Of a stretch of 64,000 nt of DNA, positions 10,203-18,760 are shown piece after piece; position 1 is the stretch's first letter, and each line of letters starts with the position of its first letter. The position numbers were made by a program, and so were the translations under genes. The notes beneath the pieces are model-generated. The model was not told where the DNA came from. It ran no database searches and saw only the letters and a list, made by a program, of their open reading frames with translations. This DNA comes from Pigmentiphaga sp. NML080357 (GTDB lineage: Bacteria > Pseudomonadota > Gammaproteobacteria > Burkholderiales > Burkholderiaceae_B), in the NCBI RefSeq assembly GCF_002188465.1, contig NZ_NINW01000045.1:59590-123589 (forward strand), written 5' to 3'.

Positions 10203-11083
10203 CACGCCCTCCCCCCGGCGGCGCCCAGTGCCGGATACAGCGCCTTGGCGGTACGGTGGAAGATCCACTCGCGCTCCTCGTCCGACAGCGAGGCGGTCGC
10301 CTCCAGCGCCTCGCCCAGGAGGGCGACAAGACTGCCCGCCGAGGCGGGGAAATTCGACCCCCAGGCGATGCGGTCGGCGCCAAAGGCATCGACCGCCTGG
10401 CGCAGGAAGCTGGCCTGCGTGGCGGCACCCTCTTTCGCTTCGCGCACATTGTGCGTGGTCAGCTTGAAGAAAAGGTTGGCATGGCGCGCCAGCCCGAACA
10501 GACTGGCGGCGGCGGCGTAGGGCGGCCCGTCGTCCAGCCGCGGCCGGGCGAAGTGGTCCAGCAGCACGCGCACCCGCGGAAAACGCTGGAGAACATTCTC
10601 CAGCTGCGGCAGGCCGTCCGCCCGCAGTTGCACGCAGACCGGAATGTCCAGCTCCTGCGCCCGTTCCCAGGCGGGGAAACCGCGCGGGTCGTCCAGCCGG
10701 GCGCCGCGGTCGGCCGCCGTATGGCCGGCGATGAAGACGCGCATGCCGTGCAGGCCGCGGCCGTGCCAGTAGGCGATGCGCTCGGCCGCATCCTCGTCCG
10801 TCAGGCCGATGGAATAGATCCCTATGAAGCGGTCGGGCCGCGCCGCCACCGAATCGGCGACATATCGGTTGTCGTGGCCATAGCAGGTCGACGCCTGGAC
10901 CAGGGCGACCTTGGCGATGCCCGCATCGTCCATGGCGGCGAGCATGGCCGGGTAGGTGACCGGCCGCTCGCGCGACCAGTCCGATTGCTTGCCGGCGAGG
11001 GGCGCCAGCGGATAGGCGTCCTGGTCGTCGGCAATGACGTGGGTATGGAGATCGATGATCGATGTCGGCTTGGGAAAAGACAC
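10202..11083 (-). CDS. Amidohydrolase-family (Amidohydro-rel_2) metal-dependent hydrolase
   Basis: A 293-residue TIM-barrel hydrolase. The N-terminal metal motif IIDLHTHVI is present, with later histidine and aspartate segments (HGMRVFIAGH, VLLDHFARPR, IAWGSNFPAS) characteristic of the family that includes 2-pyrone-4,6-dicarboxylate lactonase and aromatic decarboxylases. I place the start at GTG 11083, which has CAGGAG just upstream; an ATG at 11107 would add eight residues. It is the first gene of a minus-strand unit with the decarboxylase-like gene (TGATG overlap) and a Bug receptor, divergent from a LysR regulator. The substrate is unknown. Confidence 0.8.
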   Translation of the reverse strand: MSFPKPTSIIDLHTHVIADDQDAYPLAPLAGKQSDWSRERPVTYPAMLAAMDDAGIAKVALVQASTCYGHDNRYVADSVAARPDRFIGIYSIGLTDEDAAERIAYWHGRGLHGMRVFIAGHTAADRGARLDDPRGFPAWERAQELDIPVCVQLRADGLPQLENVLQRFPRVRVLLDHFARPRLDDGPPYAAAASLFGLARHANLFFKLTTHNVREAKEGAATQASFLRQAVDAFGADRIAWGSNFPASAGSLVALLGEALEATASLSDEEREWIFHRTAKALYPALGAAGGRA

Positions 11084-11125
11084 GGGGGCTCCTGATCGAA
11101 GGCCCACATCATGCCCGTGCCGATA

Positions 11126-11140
11126 TAAGTAAACTACTTA
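11126..11140. promoter_or_regulatory. Palindrome in divergent amidohydrolase/LysR promoter region
   Basis: TAAGTA-AAC-TACTTA is a perfect dyad in the only AT-rich part of the 111-bp gap between the divergent amidohydrolase and LysR genes. A second imperfect dyad, CATAA-N8-TTATG, follows at about 11157-11174. Either could be the binding site of the adjacent LysR protein. Confidence 0.45.
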
Positions 11141-11194
11141 AAAATACCGCACCCATCATAAGCATTTGATTATGTTTTGACTGGAACATCCGCC

Positions 11195-12130
11195 ATGGCT
11201 CGACTCGACTGGTACATCCGCGCCAATCTGAAGCCGCGCCACCTGCAACTGCTGGTGGCGCTGGACGAATTGCGCAATCTGGGCAAGGTCGCGGCCAGCC
11301 TCAACATTACCCAGCCGGCGGTCTCGCTGGCGCTGGCGGAACTGGAGAAGGGGCTGGGCTTCAAGCTGTTCGACCGCACCGCGCGGGGCGTGCAGCCCAA
11401 CGTGTACGGCGAATGCCTGGTACGACAGGCCCGCGTCATGCTCAACACCCTGGCGCAGACCCGCGACGAACTGCGCGCCCTGCTGTCCGGCGCCTCCGGC
11501 CGCACCGCCCTGGGCGCGATGCCGGCCATGACCTCGGCCCTGGTGCCGCTTGCGCTGGCAACGCTCAAGCGCAGCTCGCCGACGACGACGGTGCATGTGC
11601 AAGAAGGGTCGATGGATACGCTGCTGCCGGAGCTGCGCCGGGGAAATCTGGACGTTCTCGTCGGCCGCCTGAGCAGCCGCCCCTCCACCGACTTCGCGGA
11701 AACCGTACTGTTCGAGGGATCCAGCATGGTCGTGGTGGGCCGCGAGCACCCGCTGGCCGGCGCCGGCGAGGTAAAGTGGCGCGATCTCGCAGGCTACCCC
11801 TGGGTGCTGCCGCCGGTGGCCTCGCTGCCGCGGGAGCCGCTGGAAGCCGCATTCGAAGACAACGACATTCCCATGCCGAGCGACTACATCGAGACACTCT
11901 CGGTGCCCGTCATCGCGACCTACCTGCAATCGACCCAGGCGGTCGGGCTGCTCTCCCCCGTGGCCGCGCGCCACTATTGCGACCTGGGCATGCTGGCCGT
12001 CCTTCCGCTGGAACTGCCTCGCCTGCTGCGGCCCATCGGGCTGACCTGGAGCAAGCAGCGCGCGCTGTCGCCGGCCAGCGAATTGCTGATGCAATGCCTG
12101 CGCGAAGTGGCTGCCGGCCTGAAACTATAG
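11195..12130 (+). CDS. LysR-family transcriptional regulator
   Basis: A 311-residue LysR-type regulator with an N-terminal winged helix-turn-helix (RHLQLLVALDELRNLGKVAA, ITQPAVSLALAELEKGLGF, LFDRTARGVQPNVYG) and a C-terminal effector domain. ATG 11195 is preferred; a TTG at 11177 is in frame but would add residues not expected of the family. It is divergent from the amidohydrolase/decarboxylase/Bug unit, which it most probably controls. The two LysR proteins in the window are only moderately alike and each has its own neighbouring target unit. Confidence 0.9.
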   Translation: MARLDWYIRANLKPRHLQLLVALDELRNLGKVAASLNITQPAVSLALAELEKGLGFKLFDRTARGVQPNVYGECLVRQARVMLNTLAQTRDELRALLSGASGRTALGAMPAMTSALVPLALATLKRSSPTTTVHVQEGSMDTLLPELRRGNLDVLVGRLSSRPSTDFAETVLFEGSSMVVVGREHPLAGAGEVKWRDLAGYPWVLPPVASLPREPLEAAFEDNDIPMPSDYIETLSVPVIATYLQSTQAVGLLSPVAARHYCDLGMLAVLPLELPRLLRPIGLTWSKQRALSPASELLMQCLREVAAGLKL

Positions 12131-12163
12131 GATTAGTGCTACGGGTTGGGGTTCCGCCGGCCC

Positions 12164-13123
12164 TTAGTCGAGCGCCCCGCCGGGAGCCGGCAGCGTCACC
12201 ACCTTGGAGAACGGTTCGACCGGCTGCTTGCCGGGACCGTGGGCGAGGAAGTTGTTCGGATTGACCGCCACCCCGCCCAGCCGCACCTCGAAATGCAAAT
12301 GCGAGCCGGTGGAACGCCCCGTGCTGCCTACCAGCGCGACGCGCTGGCCGCGCTTGACCAGGTCGCCGGGCTTGACCAGCAGCTTGGACGCATGGGCGTA
12401 GCGGGTGATGAGGTCGTTGCCGTGGTCGATGTCGATCATGTAGCCGTAGCCCGCATGGTATTCCGCCGCCTGCACCACGCCTCCCGCGGCCGCCACGATG
12501 GGCGTGCCGACGGGCGCGGCGAAATCGATGCCTTCGTGCAGCGAGCGGGTACCGGTGAAGGGATCGACCCGCCAGCCGAAGGAAGAGCCGTTATAGCCCT
12601 GCGACACCGGCAGGACCGTGGGCGTCATGGCCTTGCGTACCGACAGGGTCGTGAGCTGCGCGTCGAGCACGCTGAGATAATCGGCCCGCTCCACCAGTTG
12701 GGCTTCGAGCTTGTCGAGTTCGGAACTGACATCCTGGGCCGACATGGGCTGGGGCGAAACCAGCAGGCCGCCGCGGCCCGGCACGCCCTTGACGGAGAAA
12801 GCCGGCGTGACGCCCGCCAGGCCGGCGACGCGCTCGCCCAGCGCATCGAGCTGCATCAGCTTGGCCTGCATCTCGCCCACGCGCTTGGCGAGCAGGTTGA
12901 TGTTCTCGCGCAGGACCGCCTGCTGCCGGGCTTCCTCGCGGCTGCGCTCGGCCACGCTGGGACCGCCGGAAAACCAGGAAATGCCGGAAGCCGCGTAGTG
13001 CAACAACAGGGCGCCCACGACCACGATGGCAGCGATTGCCGCGATCATCCCCGCGATGAGCCTGGGGGTTACAGTCAGCGTCCGGGCCTCGGGCAGGCGC
13101 GGATGCACTATGATGATCTGCAC
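12164..13123 (-). CDS. M23-family (LytM) peptidoglycan peptidase, membrane-anchored
   Basis: A 319-residue envelope protein: a short cytoplasmic stretch, one transmembrane helix at about residues 22-43, a coiled-coil-like region at about 55-100, then a LytM domain at about 185-300. The zinc ligands are visible as H196 and D200 (SLHEGIDFAAPVGTP) and H275/H277 (SHLHFEV), so the domain looks catalytically intact. Such proteins cut peptide crosslinks in peptidoglycan. The gene lies between secA and lpxC/ftsZ, its usual place in betaproteobacteria, and is divergent from the DUF721 gene. Confidence 0.9.
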   Translation of the reverse strand: MQIIIVHPRLPEARTLTVTPRLIAGMIAAIAAIVVVGALLLHYAASGISWFSGGPSVAERSREEARQQAVLRENINLLAKRVGEMQAKLMQLDALGERVAGLAGVTPAFSVKGVPGRGGLLVSPQPMSAQDVSSELDKLEAQLVERADYLSVLDAQLTTLSVRKAMTPTVLPVSQGYNGSSFGWRVDPFTGTRSLHEGIDFAAPVGTPIVAAAGGVVQAAEYHAGYGYMIDIDHGNDLITRYAHASKLLVKPGDLVKRGQRVALVGSTGRSTGSHLHFEVRLGGVAVNPNNFLAHGPGKQPVEPFSKVVTLPAPGGALD

Positions 13124-13205
13124 GGAACGTGCCTCCTGCCGTTAAAGACGCGCCCTGCTCGGCGCCCCGTATCCTCTTGAATGTTCCCGAGACTCCAGGG
13201 AGTTC

Positions 13206-13739
13206 GTGATCGACACTTTTCGCACCCGGCCCGCCGCGATAGCAAGGAAGCGGCGGACACGGACCTACACCGACCCGGCGCAGGAAACCGCCGCGCTGTC
13301 GTGCCTGGGGCGCGACGGCAAGGGATCAAGCCTGCTGGGCACCGCCAGGCGCCTGATAGAGCTTGAGCGGCAGGTCTGCAATGCCCTGCCGAGTCCCCTG
13401 GGGTCGTCGTGCCGCGTGCTGCGCTTCGAGGACGGCAAATTGACGCTGGGCGTACCGGCGGCGACCCATTCCGCCAAGCTGCGCCAATTGGCGCCGCGGC
13501 TGGTCGCGGCCTTGGAAAAGCAAGGGTGGCAGGTTAACGGAATCGCCGTCCGCGTTCAAGCAACGCTTACCCGGCTCTCCCAGACAGAACTGTCACAATC
13601 GGCGACACGCCGCGATCCTCCCCGGCAATTGGGCGAGCAAGGCCGGAAGGCCATCGCGGAGTTGCACCAGCAACTGCGCGATGGCCCGCTGGCCGACGCG
13701 GTGGGCAGGCTGATGAAGAGGTCCCCCCCTACGCGCTAG
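13206..13739 (+). CDS. DUF721/DciA-like protein
   Basis: A 177-residue protein starting at GTG 13206, with AGGGAG upstream. The central part (LIELERQVCNALPSPLG, LRFEDGKLTLGVPAATHSAK, LRQLAPRLVAAL) fits the DUF721 domain. DciA, the best-studied member, loads the replicative helicase in bacteria lacking DnaC; whether this copy does so is inferred. The rest of the protein is low-complexity and basic. The last residues (SPPTR) and the stop codon are contributed by the left end of an intergenic repeat element that starts at 13723, so the C-terminus has probably been rewritten by the repeat's insertion. Confidence 0.7.
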   Translation: MIDTFRTRPAAIARKRRTRTYTDPAQETAALSCLGRDGKGSSLLGTARRLIELERQVCNALPSPLGSSCRVLRFEDGKLTLGVPAATHSAKLRQLAPRLVAALEKQGWQVNGIAVRVQATLTRLSQTELSQSATRRDPPRQLGEQGRKAIAELHQQLRDGPLADAVGRLMKRSPPTR

Positions 13740-13991
13740 GGGAACACCCCCTCCGCGCTGCGCGCGTCCCCTCAAGGGGGCGATGCGGGTGGACCGGCGG
13801 AGCCGGATCCACCGCATCCCGGGTCTAGGCCCGATTTCTTGGGGCGTGACGCTGGAACTTCGCTGGCTGCCAGCGGTAGCAACGATGCTGCAAACGGAGG
13901 AAGCCGGACTAGATCCAGGGCGCCGCGGATCCGGCTTTGCCGGTCCGCCAGCGCCGCCCCCTTGAGGGGACGCGCGCAGCGCGGAGGGGGT
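13723..13991 (+). repeat. Dispersed ~250-bp intergenic repeat, copy A
   Basis: A GC-rich element made of nested hairpins: end segments built on CCCCTCCGCGC / GCGCGTCCCC / TCAAGGGGGCG that recur inverted at the other end, an internal GGATCCGGC hairpin pair, and a middle containing TTCGCTGGCTGCCAGCGG. It aligns along almost its whole length with the reverse complement of 15776-16029. It starts inside the last codons of the DUF721 gene and stops four bases short of the lpxC stop codon. There is no coding capacity or transposase, so it resembles a non-autonomous (MITE/REP-like) element or a conserved hairpin terminator. Confidence 0.75.
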
Positions 13992-13994
13992 GGT

Positions 13995-14918
13995 CTACGC
14001 TGTCACCCAGTCTTCGCGGAAGGCCTTGGGAGCGCCGGCCTTGGACTCGAAGGTCGCGAGTTCCCAGGCGTCGCGCTGCGCAAGCAGGGCACGGGCCAGC
14101 TGGTTGTTCATGCCGTGGCCGGACTTGTGCGCCACGTAGCGGGCGATCAGCGGCTTGCCGACCAGGTAGAGATCGCCGATGGCGTCGAGGATCTTGTGTT
14201 TGACGAACTCGTCCTCGTAGCGCAGGCCGTCGCTGTTCAGGACGCGGAATTCATCCATCACGATGGCGTTGTCCAGGCTGCCGCCGCGCGCCAGGCCCGC
14301 CGCGCGCAGGTTCTCGACGTCCTGCATGAAGCCGAACGTCCGTGCCCGGGCGATTTCCTTGATGTAGGAGTGCTCGGCGAAGTCGATCTCGGCGAAGTTC
14401 GACGTGGCATCGATGGCCGGATGGTGGAAGTCGATGGAGAACGCGAGCGCGAAGCCGTCGTAGGGTTCGAGCCGCGCCCACTTGGCCGCGGCGCCCTCGC
14501 CTTCGCGCACTTCGACCGGCTTCAATACCCGGATGAATTCCTTGGGAGCGTTCTGCTCTTCGATGCCCGCCGATTGCAGCAGGAACACGAACGTGCCCGC
14601 GCTGCCGTCCATGATCGGAACTTCCTCGGCGGTCAGATCCACGTGCAGGTTGTCGATGCCCAGACCGGCGCAGGCGGACATCAGATGCTCGACGGTCGAT
14701 ACCCGGACATCCCCCTTCTGCAGCACCGACGCCATGCGGGTATCGCCGACCGTCATGGCCGACGCGGGCAGGTCGACTGGTTCGGGCAGGTCGATGCGAT
14801 GGAAAACGATGCCGGTATTGGGTGCCGCCGGGCGCAGCGTGATCTCCACCCTCCGGCCGGAATGCAGGCCGACGCCGGTCGTGCGGGTGACGCTTCGTAT
14901 GGTGCGCTGGCAAAGCAT
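13995..14918 (-). CDS. lpxC: UDP-3-O-acyl-N-acetylglucosamine deacetylase LpxC
   Basis: LpxC, the zinc deacetylase catalysing the committed step of lipid A synthesis. It is 307 residues, the normal length. Diagnostic motifs: [11 protein letters not shown] near the N-terminus, [17 protein letters not shown] (first zinc histidine), the inter-domain [30 protein letters not shown] (zinc His and Asp) and [14 protein letters not shown] (catalytic His). It starts at ATG 14918. It lies downstream of ftsZ on the same strand, separated by the peroxiredoxin gene and two repeat elements. Confidence 0.97.
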   Translation of the reverse strand: MLCQRTIRSVTRTTGVGLHSGRRVEITLRPAAPNTGIVFHRIDLPEPVDLPASAMTVGDTRMASVLQKGDVRVSTVEHLMSACAGLGIDNLHVDLTAEEVPIMDGSAGTFVFLLQSAGIEEQNAPKEFIRVLKPVEVREGEGAAAKWARLEPYDGFALAFSIDFHHPAIDATSNFAEIDFAEHSYIKEIARARTFGFMQDVENLRAAGLARGGSLDNAIVMDEFRVLNSDGLRYEDEFVKHKILDAIGDLYLVGKPLIARYVAHKSGHGMNNQLARALLAQRDAWELATFESKAGAPKAFREDWVTA

Positions 14919-15139
14919 GGCGGAGAGGGATCCGGGTTAATACTATATTGTAACGTTTCTGTGTTAGAACGGGCGCGCGAGAAGTGGTTCCTATGCGGGC
15001 CCGCCGCGCATGCATGGCGGTCCGGACCGCCGGCAGGGCTTGACCCGGCAGACGGGCGGCGGGTGCGCCGCCCGACCAGCCGAGGCGTGACGCAGGCGGC
15101 GGCCGCCGGCAGGCGTCCGGCCGCGAGCGGCGTCTGGCT

Positions 15140-15643
15140 TTACAGCTGTTTGAGCAGGGTCTCGGCGTCGCTGATTTCGTACTTGCCGGGGGCCTCGACG
15201 TTCAACTGCTTGACCACGCCATCGTCCAGCAGCATGGAGTAGCGCTGCGAACGCACGCCCATGCCGCGCTCGGTCAGGTCGAACTCCAGGCCCAGCGCCT
15301 TCGTCCACTTGGCCGAGCCGTCGGCCAGCATGCGGATCTTGCCCTGGCTGCCCTGCTCCTTGGCCCAGGCTCCCATGACGAACGCGTCGTTGGTGGCCAC
15401 GCACCAGATCTCATCCACGCCCTTGGCCTTGAGCGCGTCGTGGTTCTGCAGATAGCTGGGCACGTGCTTGGCCGAGCACGTGGGCGTGAACGCGCCCGGC
15501 ACGGCGAACACCGCGACCTTCTTGCCCTTGGCCAGATCCGCCACCTGGAACGCGTTCGGCCCGAGCGTGCAGCCCTCGGTCTCCACCGCGATGAACTCGG
15601 TCAGCGTACCGTCGGGCACGCGATCGCCTACTTTGATGGTCAT
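15140..15643 (-). CDS. Peroxiredoxin, Prx5/AhpE-like (thioredoxin-fold)
   Basis: A 167-residue Prx5-type peroxiredoxin. The active-site segment VPGAFTPTCSAKHVPSYL carries the peroxidatic cysteine in the conserved PxxxTxxC context; a further Cys is in IWCVATNDAFVMGAW. These enzymes reduce peroxides using glutathione or thioredoxin. Start ATG 15643 has AAGGAG nine bases upstream. It interrupts the ftsZ-lpxC spacing, and the lpxC-plus-peroxiredoxin pair is enclosed by inverted copies of the intergenic repeat. Confidence 0.92.
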   Translation of the reverse strand: MTIKVGDRVPDGTLTEFIAVETEGCTLGPNAFQVADLAKGKKVAVFAVPGAFTPTCSAKHVPSYLQNHDALKAKGVDEIWCVATNDAFVMGAWAKEQGSQGKIRMLADGSAKWTKALGLEFDLTERGMGVRSQRYSMLLDDGVVKQLNVEAPGKYEISDAETLLKQL

Positions 15644-15775
15644 TGGAAGACTCCTTCTGATCTGGTCAGTAGAAAATAGAAAAGGGAAACACCGGAGGGC
15701 AGTATAGGTCTCGTACCGCCCCCAGTACACTGACCACCCGGCAAAAAAGGTGTCCGGAAGTAGAGCCTCGAGGGG

Positions 15776-16029
15776 AAGCCCACCCCCTCCGCGCTTCGCG
15801 CGTCCCCCTCAAGGGGGCGGCGCCGGCGGACCGGCAAAGCCGGATCCGCGGCGCCCTGGATCTAGTACGAGCTTCTTGGTTTGTGCACCGTTGCTACCGC
15901 TGGCAGCCAGCGAAGCACCGGCGCCACATTCCAAGAAAGCGGCCCTAGACCCAGGATGCGGTGGATCCGGCTCCGCCGGTCCACCCGCATCGCCCCCTGG
16001 GGGGCGCGCGTAAGCGCGTAGGGGGGCCT
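15776..16029 (-). repeat. Dispersed ~250-bp intergenic repeat, copy B (inverted relative to A)
   Basis: The reverse complement of this stretch aligns with 13723-13991, including the GATGCGGGTGGACCGGCGG hairpin, CATCC/CGGGTCTAGG, TTCGCTGGCTGCCAGCGG and the CTAGATCCAGGGCGCCGCGG junction. Its right end stops one base before the ftsZ stop codon (16031). With the peroxiredoxin leader (15644-15775, about 130 bp with no clear promoter) it fills the 387-bp gap between the peroxiredoxin and ftsZ genes. Confidence 0.75.
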
Positions 16030-16030
16030 A

Positions 16031-17206
16031 TCAATCAGCCTGTTTGCGCAGGAACGCCGGGATGTCGAGATGCTCCATGCCCGAGCTTTCCAGCGCCTGC
16101 ACGCGCATGGACGCGTCGCGCGGGTTGCGGAAGACCGTGGGCGTGTCGTAGTCGTGGTAGTTGGTGCCGCCAACCTGGGCGTTGTAGGCCGGCACGTTGT
16201 CGGTGCCGGTGCGCAGCTGGGGCATGGAATTCTGCACCAGTTGAGGCTTGGCCTTGTTGCGGCCCAGGCCGGTCGCCACCACGGTCACGCGCAGGTCTTC
16301 GCCCATGGCATCGTCGTACGACACACCGAAGATCACGGTGGCATCTTCCGCGGCGTAGCTGCGGATAGTGTCCATGATTTCGCGCGTTTCGCGCATCTTC
16401 AGCGAACGGCTGGCGGTGATGTTGACCAGCACGCCGCGGGCGCCGTTCAGGTCGATGCCCTCCAGCAGCGGGCACGCGATGGCCTGCTCGGACGCCACGC
16501 GGGCACGGTCCACGCCGCTGGCGATGGCCGTACCCATCATGGCCTTGCCCTGCTCGCTCATGATGGTCTTGACGTCTTCGAAGTCGACGTTGACGTTGCC
16601 GTCCACATTGATGATCTCGGCGATGCCCGCGCACGCGTTGTGCAGGACGTCGTCGGCGGCCTTGAAGCAGTCTTCCTGGGTCGCGTCCTCGCCCAGCAGC
16701 TCGTACAGGTTTTCGTTGAGCACGACGATCAGCGAATGCACGTGCTGCGACAGGGCGTCGATGCCTTCCTCGGCCATGCGCATGCGCTTGCTGCCCTCGA
16801 AGTGGAAGGGCTTGGTCACCACGGCAACGGTCAGAATGCCGAGCTCCTTGGCGACTTCGGCCACCACCGGACCGGCGCCGGTGCCCGTGCCCCCGCCCAT
16901 GCCGGCGGTGATGAACACCATGTTGGCGCCATGCAGCGCGTCGCGGATTTCCTCGCGTGCGGTTTCGGCGGCGGCGCGGCCCTGCTCGGGCTTGGCGCCG
17001 GCGCCCAGGCCGCTGCGGCCAAGGCGGATCTGCACCGGCGCATTGGTATGCGACAGCGCTTGCGCGTCGGTATTGGCGCAGACGAAGTCCACGCCTTGCA
17101 CGCCGCGGCGGATCATGTGAGCGACGGCATTACCGCCGGCGCCGCCCACGCCCACCACCTTGATGACCGTTCCGCGGGAATCGGTGTCTAGCATTTCGAA
17201 TTTCAT
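16031..17206 (-). CDS. ftsZ: Cell division protein FtsZ
   Basis: FtsZ, the tubulin-like GTPase that forms the division ring. It is 391 residues. The tubulin signature GGGTGTG is at residues 104-110, with KVVGVGGAGGNAVAHMI at the N-terminus and NVDFEDVKTIMS in the middle. The C-terminal conserved peptide LDIPAFLRKQ, which docks to FtsA and other partners, follows a variable linker. Start ATG 17206 has a CGGAGG-type ribosome site. It follows ftsA on the same strand after a 321-bp gap, longer than any other in the dcw cluster. Confidence 0.98.
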   Translation of the reverse strand: MKFEMLDTDSRGTVIKVVGVGGAGGNAVAHMIRRGVQGVDFVCANTDAQALSHTNAPVQIRLGRSGLGAGAKPEQGRAAAETAREEIRDALHGANMVFITAGMGGGTGTGAGPVVAEVAKELGILTVAVVTKPFHFEGSKRMRMAEEGIDALSQHVHSLIVVLNENLYELLGEDATQEDCFKAADDVLHNACAGIAEIINVDGNVNVDFEDVKTIMSEQGKAMMGTAIASGVDRARVASEQAIACPLLEGIDLNGARGVLVNITASRSLKMRETREIMDTIRSYAAEDATVIFGVSYDDAMGEDLRVTVVATGLGRNKAKPQLVQNSMPQLRTGTDNVPAYNAQVGGTNYHDYDTPTVFRNPRDASMRVQALESSGMEHLDIPAFLRKQAD

Positions 17207-17527
17207 AGGAACCTCCGGAGTTTCTGGCGGATTAGTGGCGGCTGGGAAATGTGAAATGTGAAATGTGATCGGGCCGAATCGACCAGGACCCCGCCTTGGG
17301 ATCGCGCTTCACGTTTCACCTTCCCCGGTCACGCACCTCCTCGACTCAAGTAAATAAGGGTTGATGACGAACTTCTGAAACAAGGGACTTGAACTGCTCC
17401 GGCCGGCTTGCGACGACCGGTACTGACTTGCAACTGCACGGCTCAAAGAACGGGCACTGCTTCAAGGGACTGCGTTGGACTCGAAGGACTGCACGGATTC
17501 AAAGAACGTATGCGACGGGGCATCGCG
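17207..17527 (-). promoter_or_regulatory. ftsA-ftsZ intergenic leader with long inverted repeat
   Basis: This 321-bp gap has no supported gene. It carries an imperfect inverted repeat with arms 17244-17270 and 17300-17325, about 20 of 26 positions pairing, one arm built from three tandem GTGAAAT units. Transcripts entering ftsZ from the right would contain it as a large hairpin. ftsZ commonly has its own promoters in such a gap, but I cannot assign -35/-10 boxes with confidence. Confidence 0.45.
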
Positions 17528-18760
17528 TCAAAAATTCCCCAGAAACCACTCTTTCATACGAGAGAAAACCTGTGTGACATTCCCGGTCTGCTGCGCCACC
17601 TTGCGGCCGCGCACGCGCTGCAGCCGAGCCTCGGCCAAGAGGCCCATCACCGTCGAGAACCGCGGGCTGCGGACCACGTCCGCCAGACTGCCGGTGTACT
17701 CGGGCACGCCCAGGCGCACGGGCTTCAGGAAGATGTCCTCGGCCAGCTCCACCATGCCGGGCATCTGCGAGGTCCCGCCCGTCAGCACGATGCCCGACGA
17801 CAGCAGTTCGTCGTAGCCCGACTCGCGGATCACTTGCTGCACGAAAGTGAACAGCTCTTCCACGCGGGGTTCGATCACGGCGCCCAGCGCCTGGCGCGAT
17901 AGCTGGCGCGGACCGCGGTCACCCAGGCCCGGCACTTCGATGCGCTCGTCGGGACTGGCCAGCACCTGCTTGGCCACCCCGTAGCGAAGCTTGATTTCCT
18001 CCGCGTCGGGCGTGGGCGTGCGCAGCGCCGCGGCGATGTCGCCGGTGATCTGGTCGCCGGCGATGGGAATGACCGCGGTATGGCGGATCGCGCCGCCGGT
18101 GAAAATCGCGATGTCGGTCGTGCCGCCGCCGATGTCCACCAGCGCCACGCCCAGTTCCTTCTCATCGGGCGTCAGGCACGCCAGGCTCGAGGCCAGCGGC
18201 TGCAGGATCAGGTCCTGTACCTCGAGGCCGCAGCGGCGCACGCACTTGACGATGTTCTGCGCCGCGCTCACCGCGCCGGTGACGATGTGCACCCGCACTT
18301 CGAGACGGATGCCGCTCATGCCGATGGGTTCGCGGATGTCCTCCTGGCCGTCGACGATGAATTCCTGCGTCAGTACGTGCAGCACCTGCTGGTCGGTCGG
18401 AATGTTGATCGCCTTGGCGGTCTCGATGACGCGCGCCACGTCGGTGGCGGTGACTTCCTTGTCCTTGATCGCCACCATGCCGCTGGAATTGAAGCTGCGG
18501 ATATGGCTGCCGGCGATGCCCGTGAACACGTCGCGGATCTTGCAGTCGGCCATGAGCTCGGCCTCCTCCAGCGCGCGCTGGATGGAGTTGACCGTGGTCT
18601 CGATGTTGACGACCACGCCCTTGCGCATGCCGCGCGACTCATGCTGCCCGAGACCGAGCACTTCGAAGCGCCCTTCAGGCAGCATCTCGGCCACGACCGC
18701 CACCACCTTGCTGGTGCCGATGTCGAGGGCAACGATCAGATCCTTGGTTTCACGAGTCAT
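17528..18760 (-). CDS. ftsA: Cell division protein FtsA
   Basis: FtsA, the actin-like ATPase that tethers FtsZ to the inner membrane. It is 410 residues. The N-terminal phosphate loop LIVALDIGTSKVVAVVAE, the 1C domain, the second phosphate motif GVALVDIGGGTTDIAIF and the adenosine motif SGIVLTGGTSQMPGM are visible, and the C-terminal amphipathic helix (FSRMKEWFLGNF) that binds membrane is present. Its ATG overlaps the ftsQ stop by 4 bp. Confidence 0.97.
   Translation of the reverse strand: MTRETKDLIVALDIGTSKVVAVVAEMLPEGRFEVLGLGQHESRGMRKGVVVNIETTVNSIQRALEEAELMADCKIRDVFTGIAGSHIRSFNSSGMVAIKDKEVTATDVARVIETAKAINIPTDQQVLHVLTQEFIVDGQEDIREPIGMSGIRLEVRVHIVTGAVSAAQNIVKCVRRCGLEVQDLILQPLASSLACLTPDEKELGVALVDIGGGTTDIAIFTGGAIRHTAVIPIAGDQITGDIAAALRTPTPDAEEIKLRYGVAKQVLASPDERIEVPGLGDRGPRQLSRQALGAVIEPRVEELFTFVQQVIRESGYDELLSSGIVLTGGTSQMPGMVELAEDIFLKPVRLGVPEYTGSLADVVRSPRFSTVMGLLAEARLQRVRGRKVAQQTGNVTQVFSRMKEWFLGNF

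Noticed and set aside
13723..16029. The two 250-bp repeats considered as insertion sequences or a transposon
   Set aside because: There is no transposase frame and no visible target-site duplication; the interior genes are the core genes lpxC and a peroxiredoxin.
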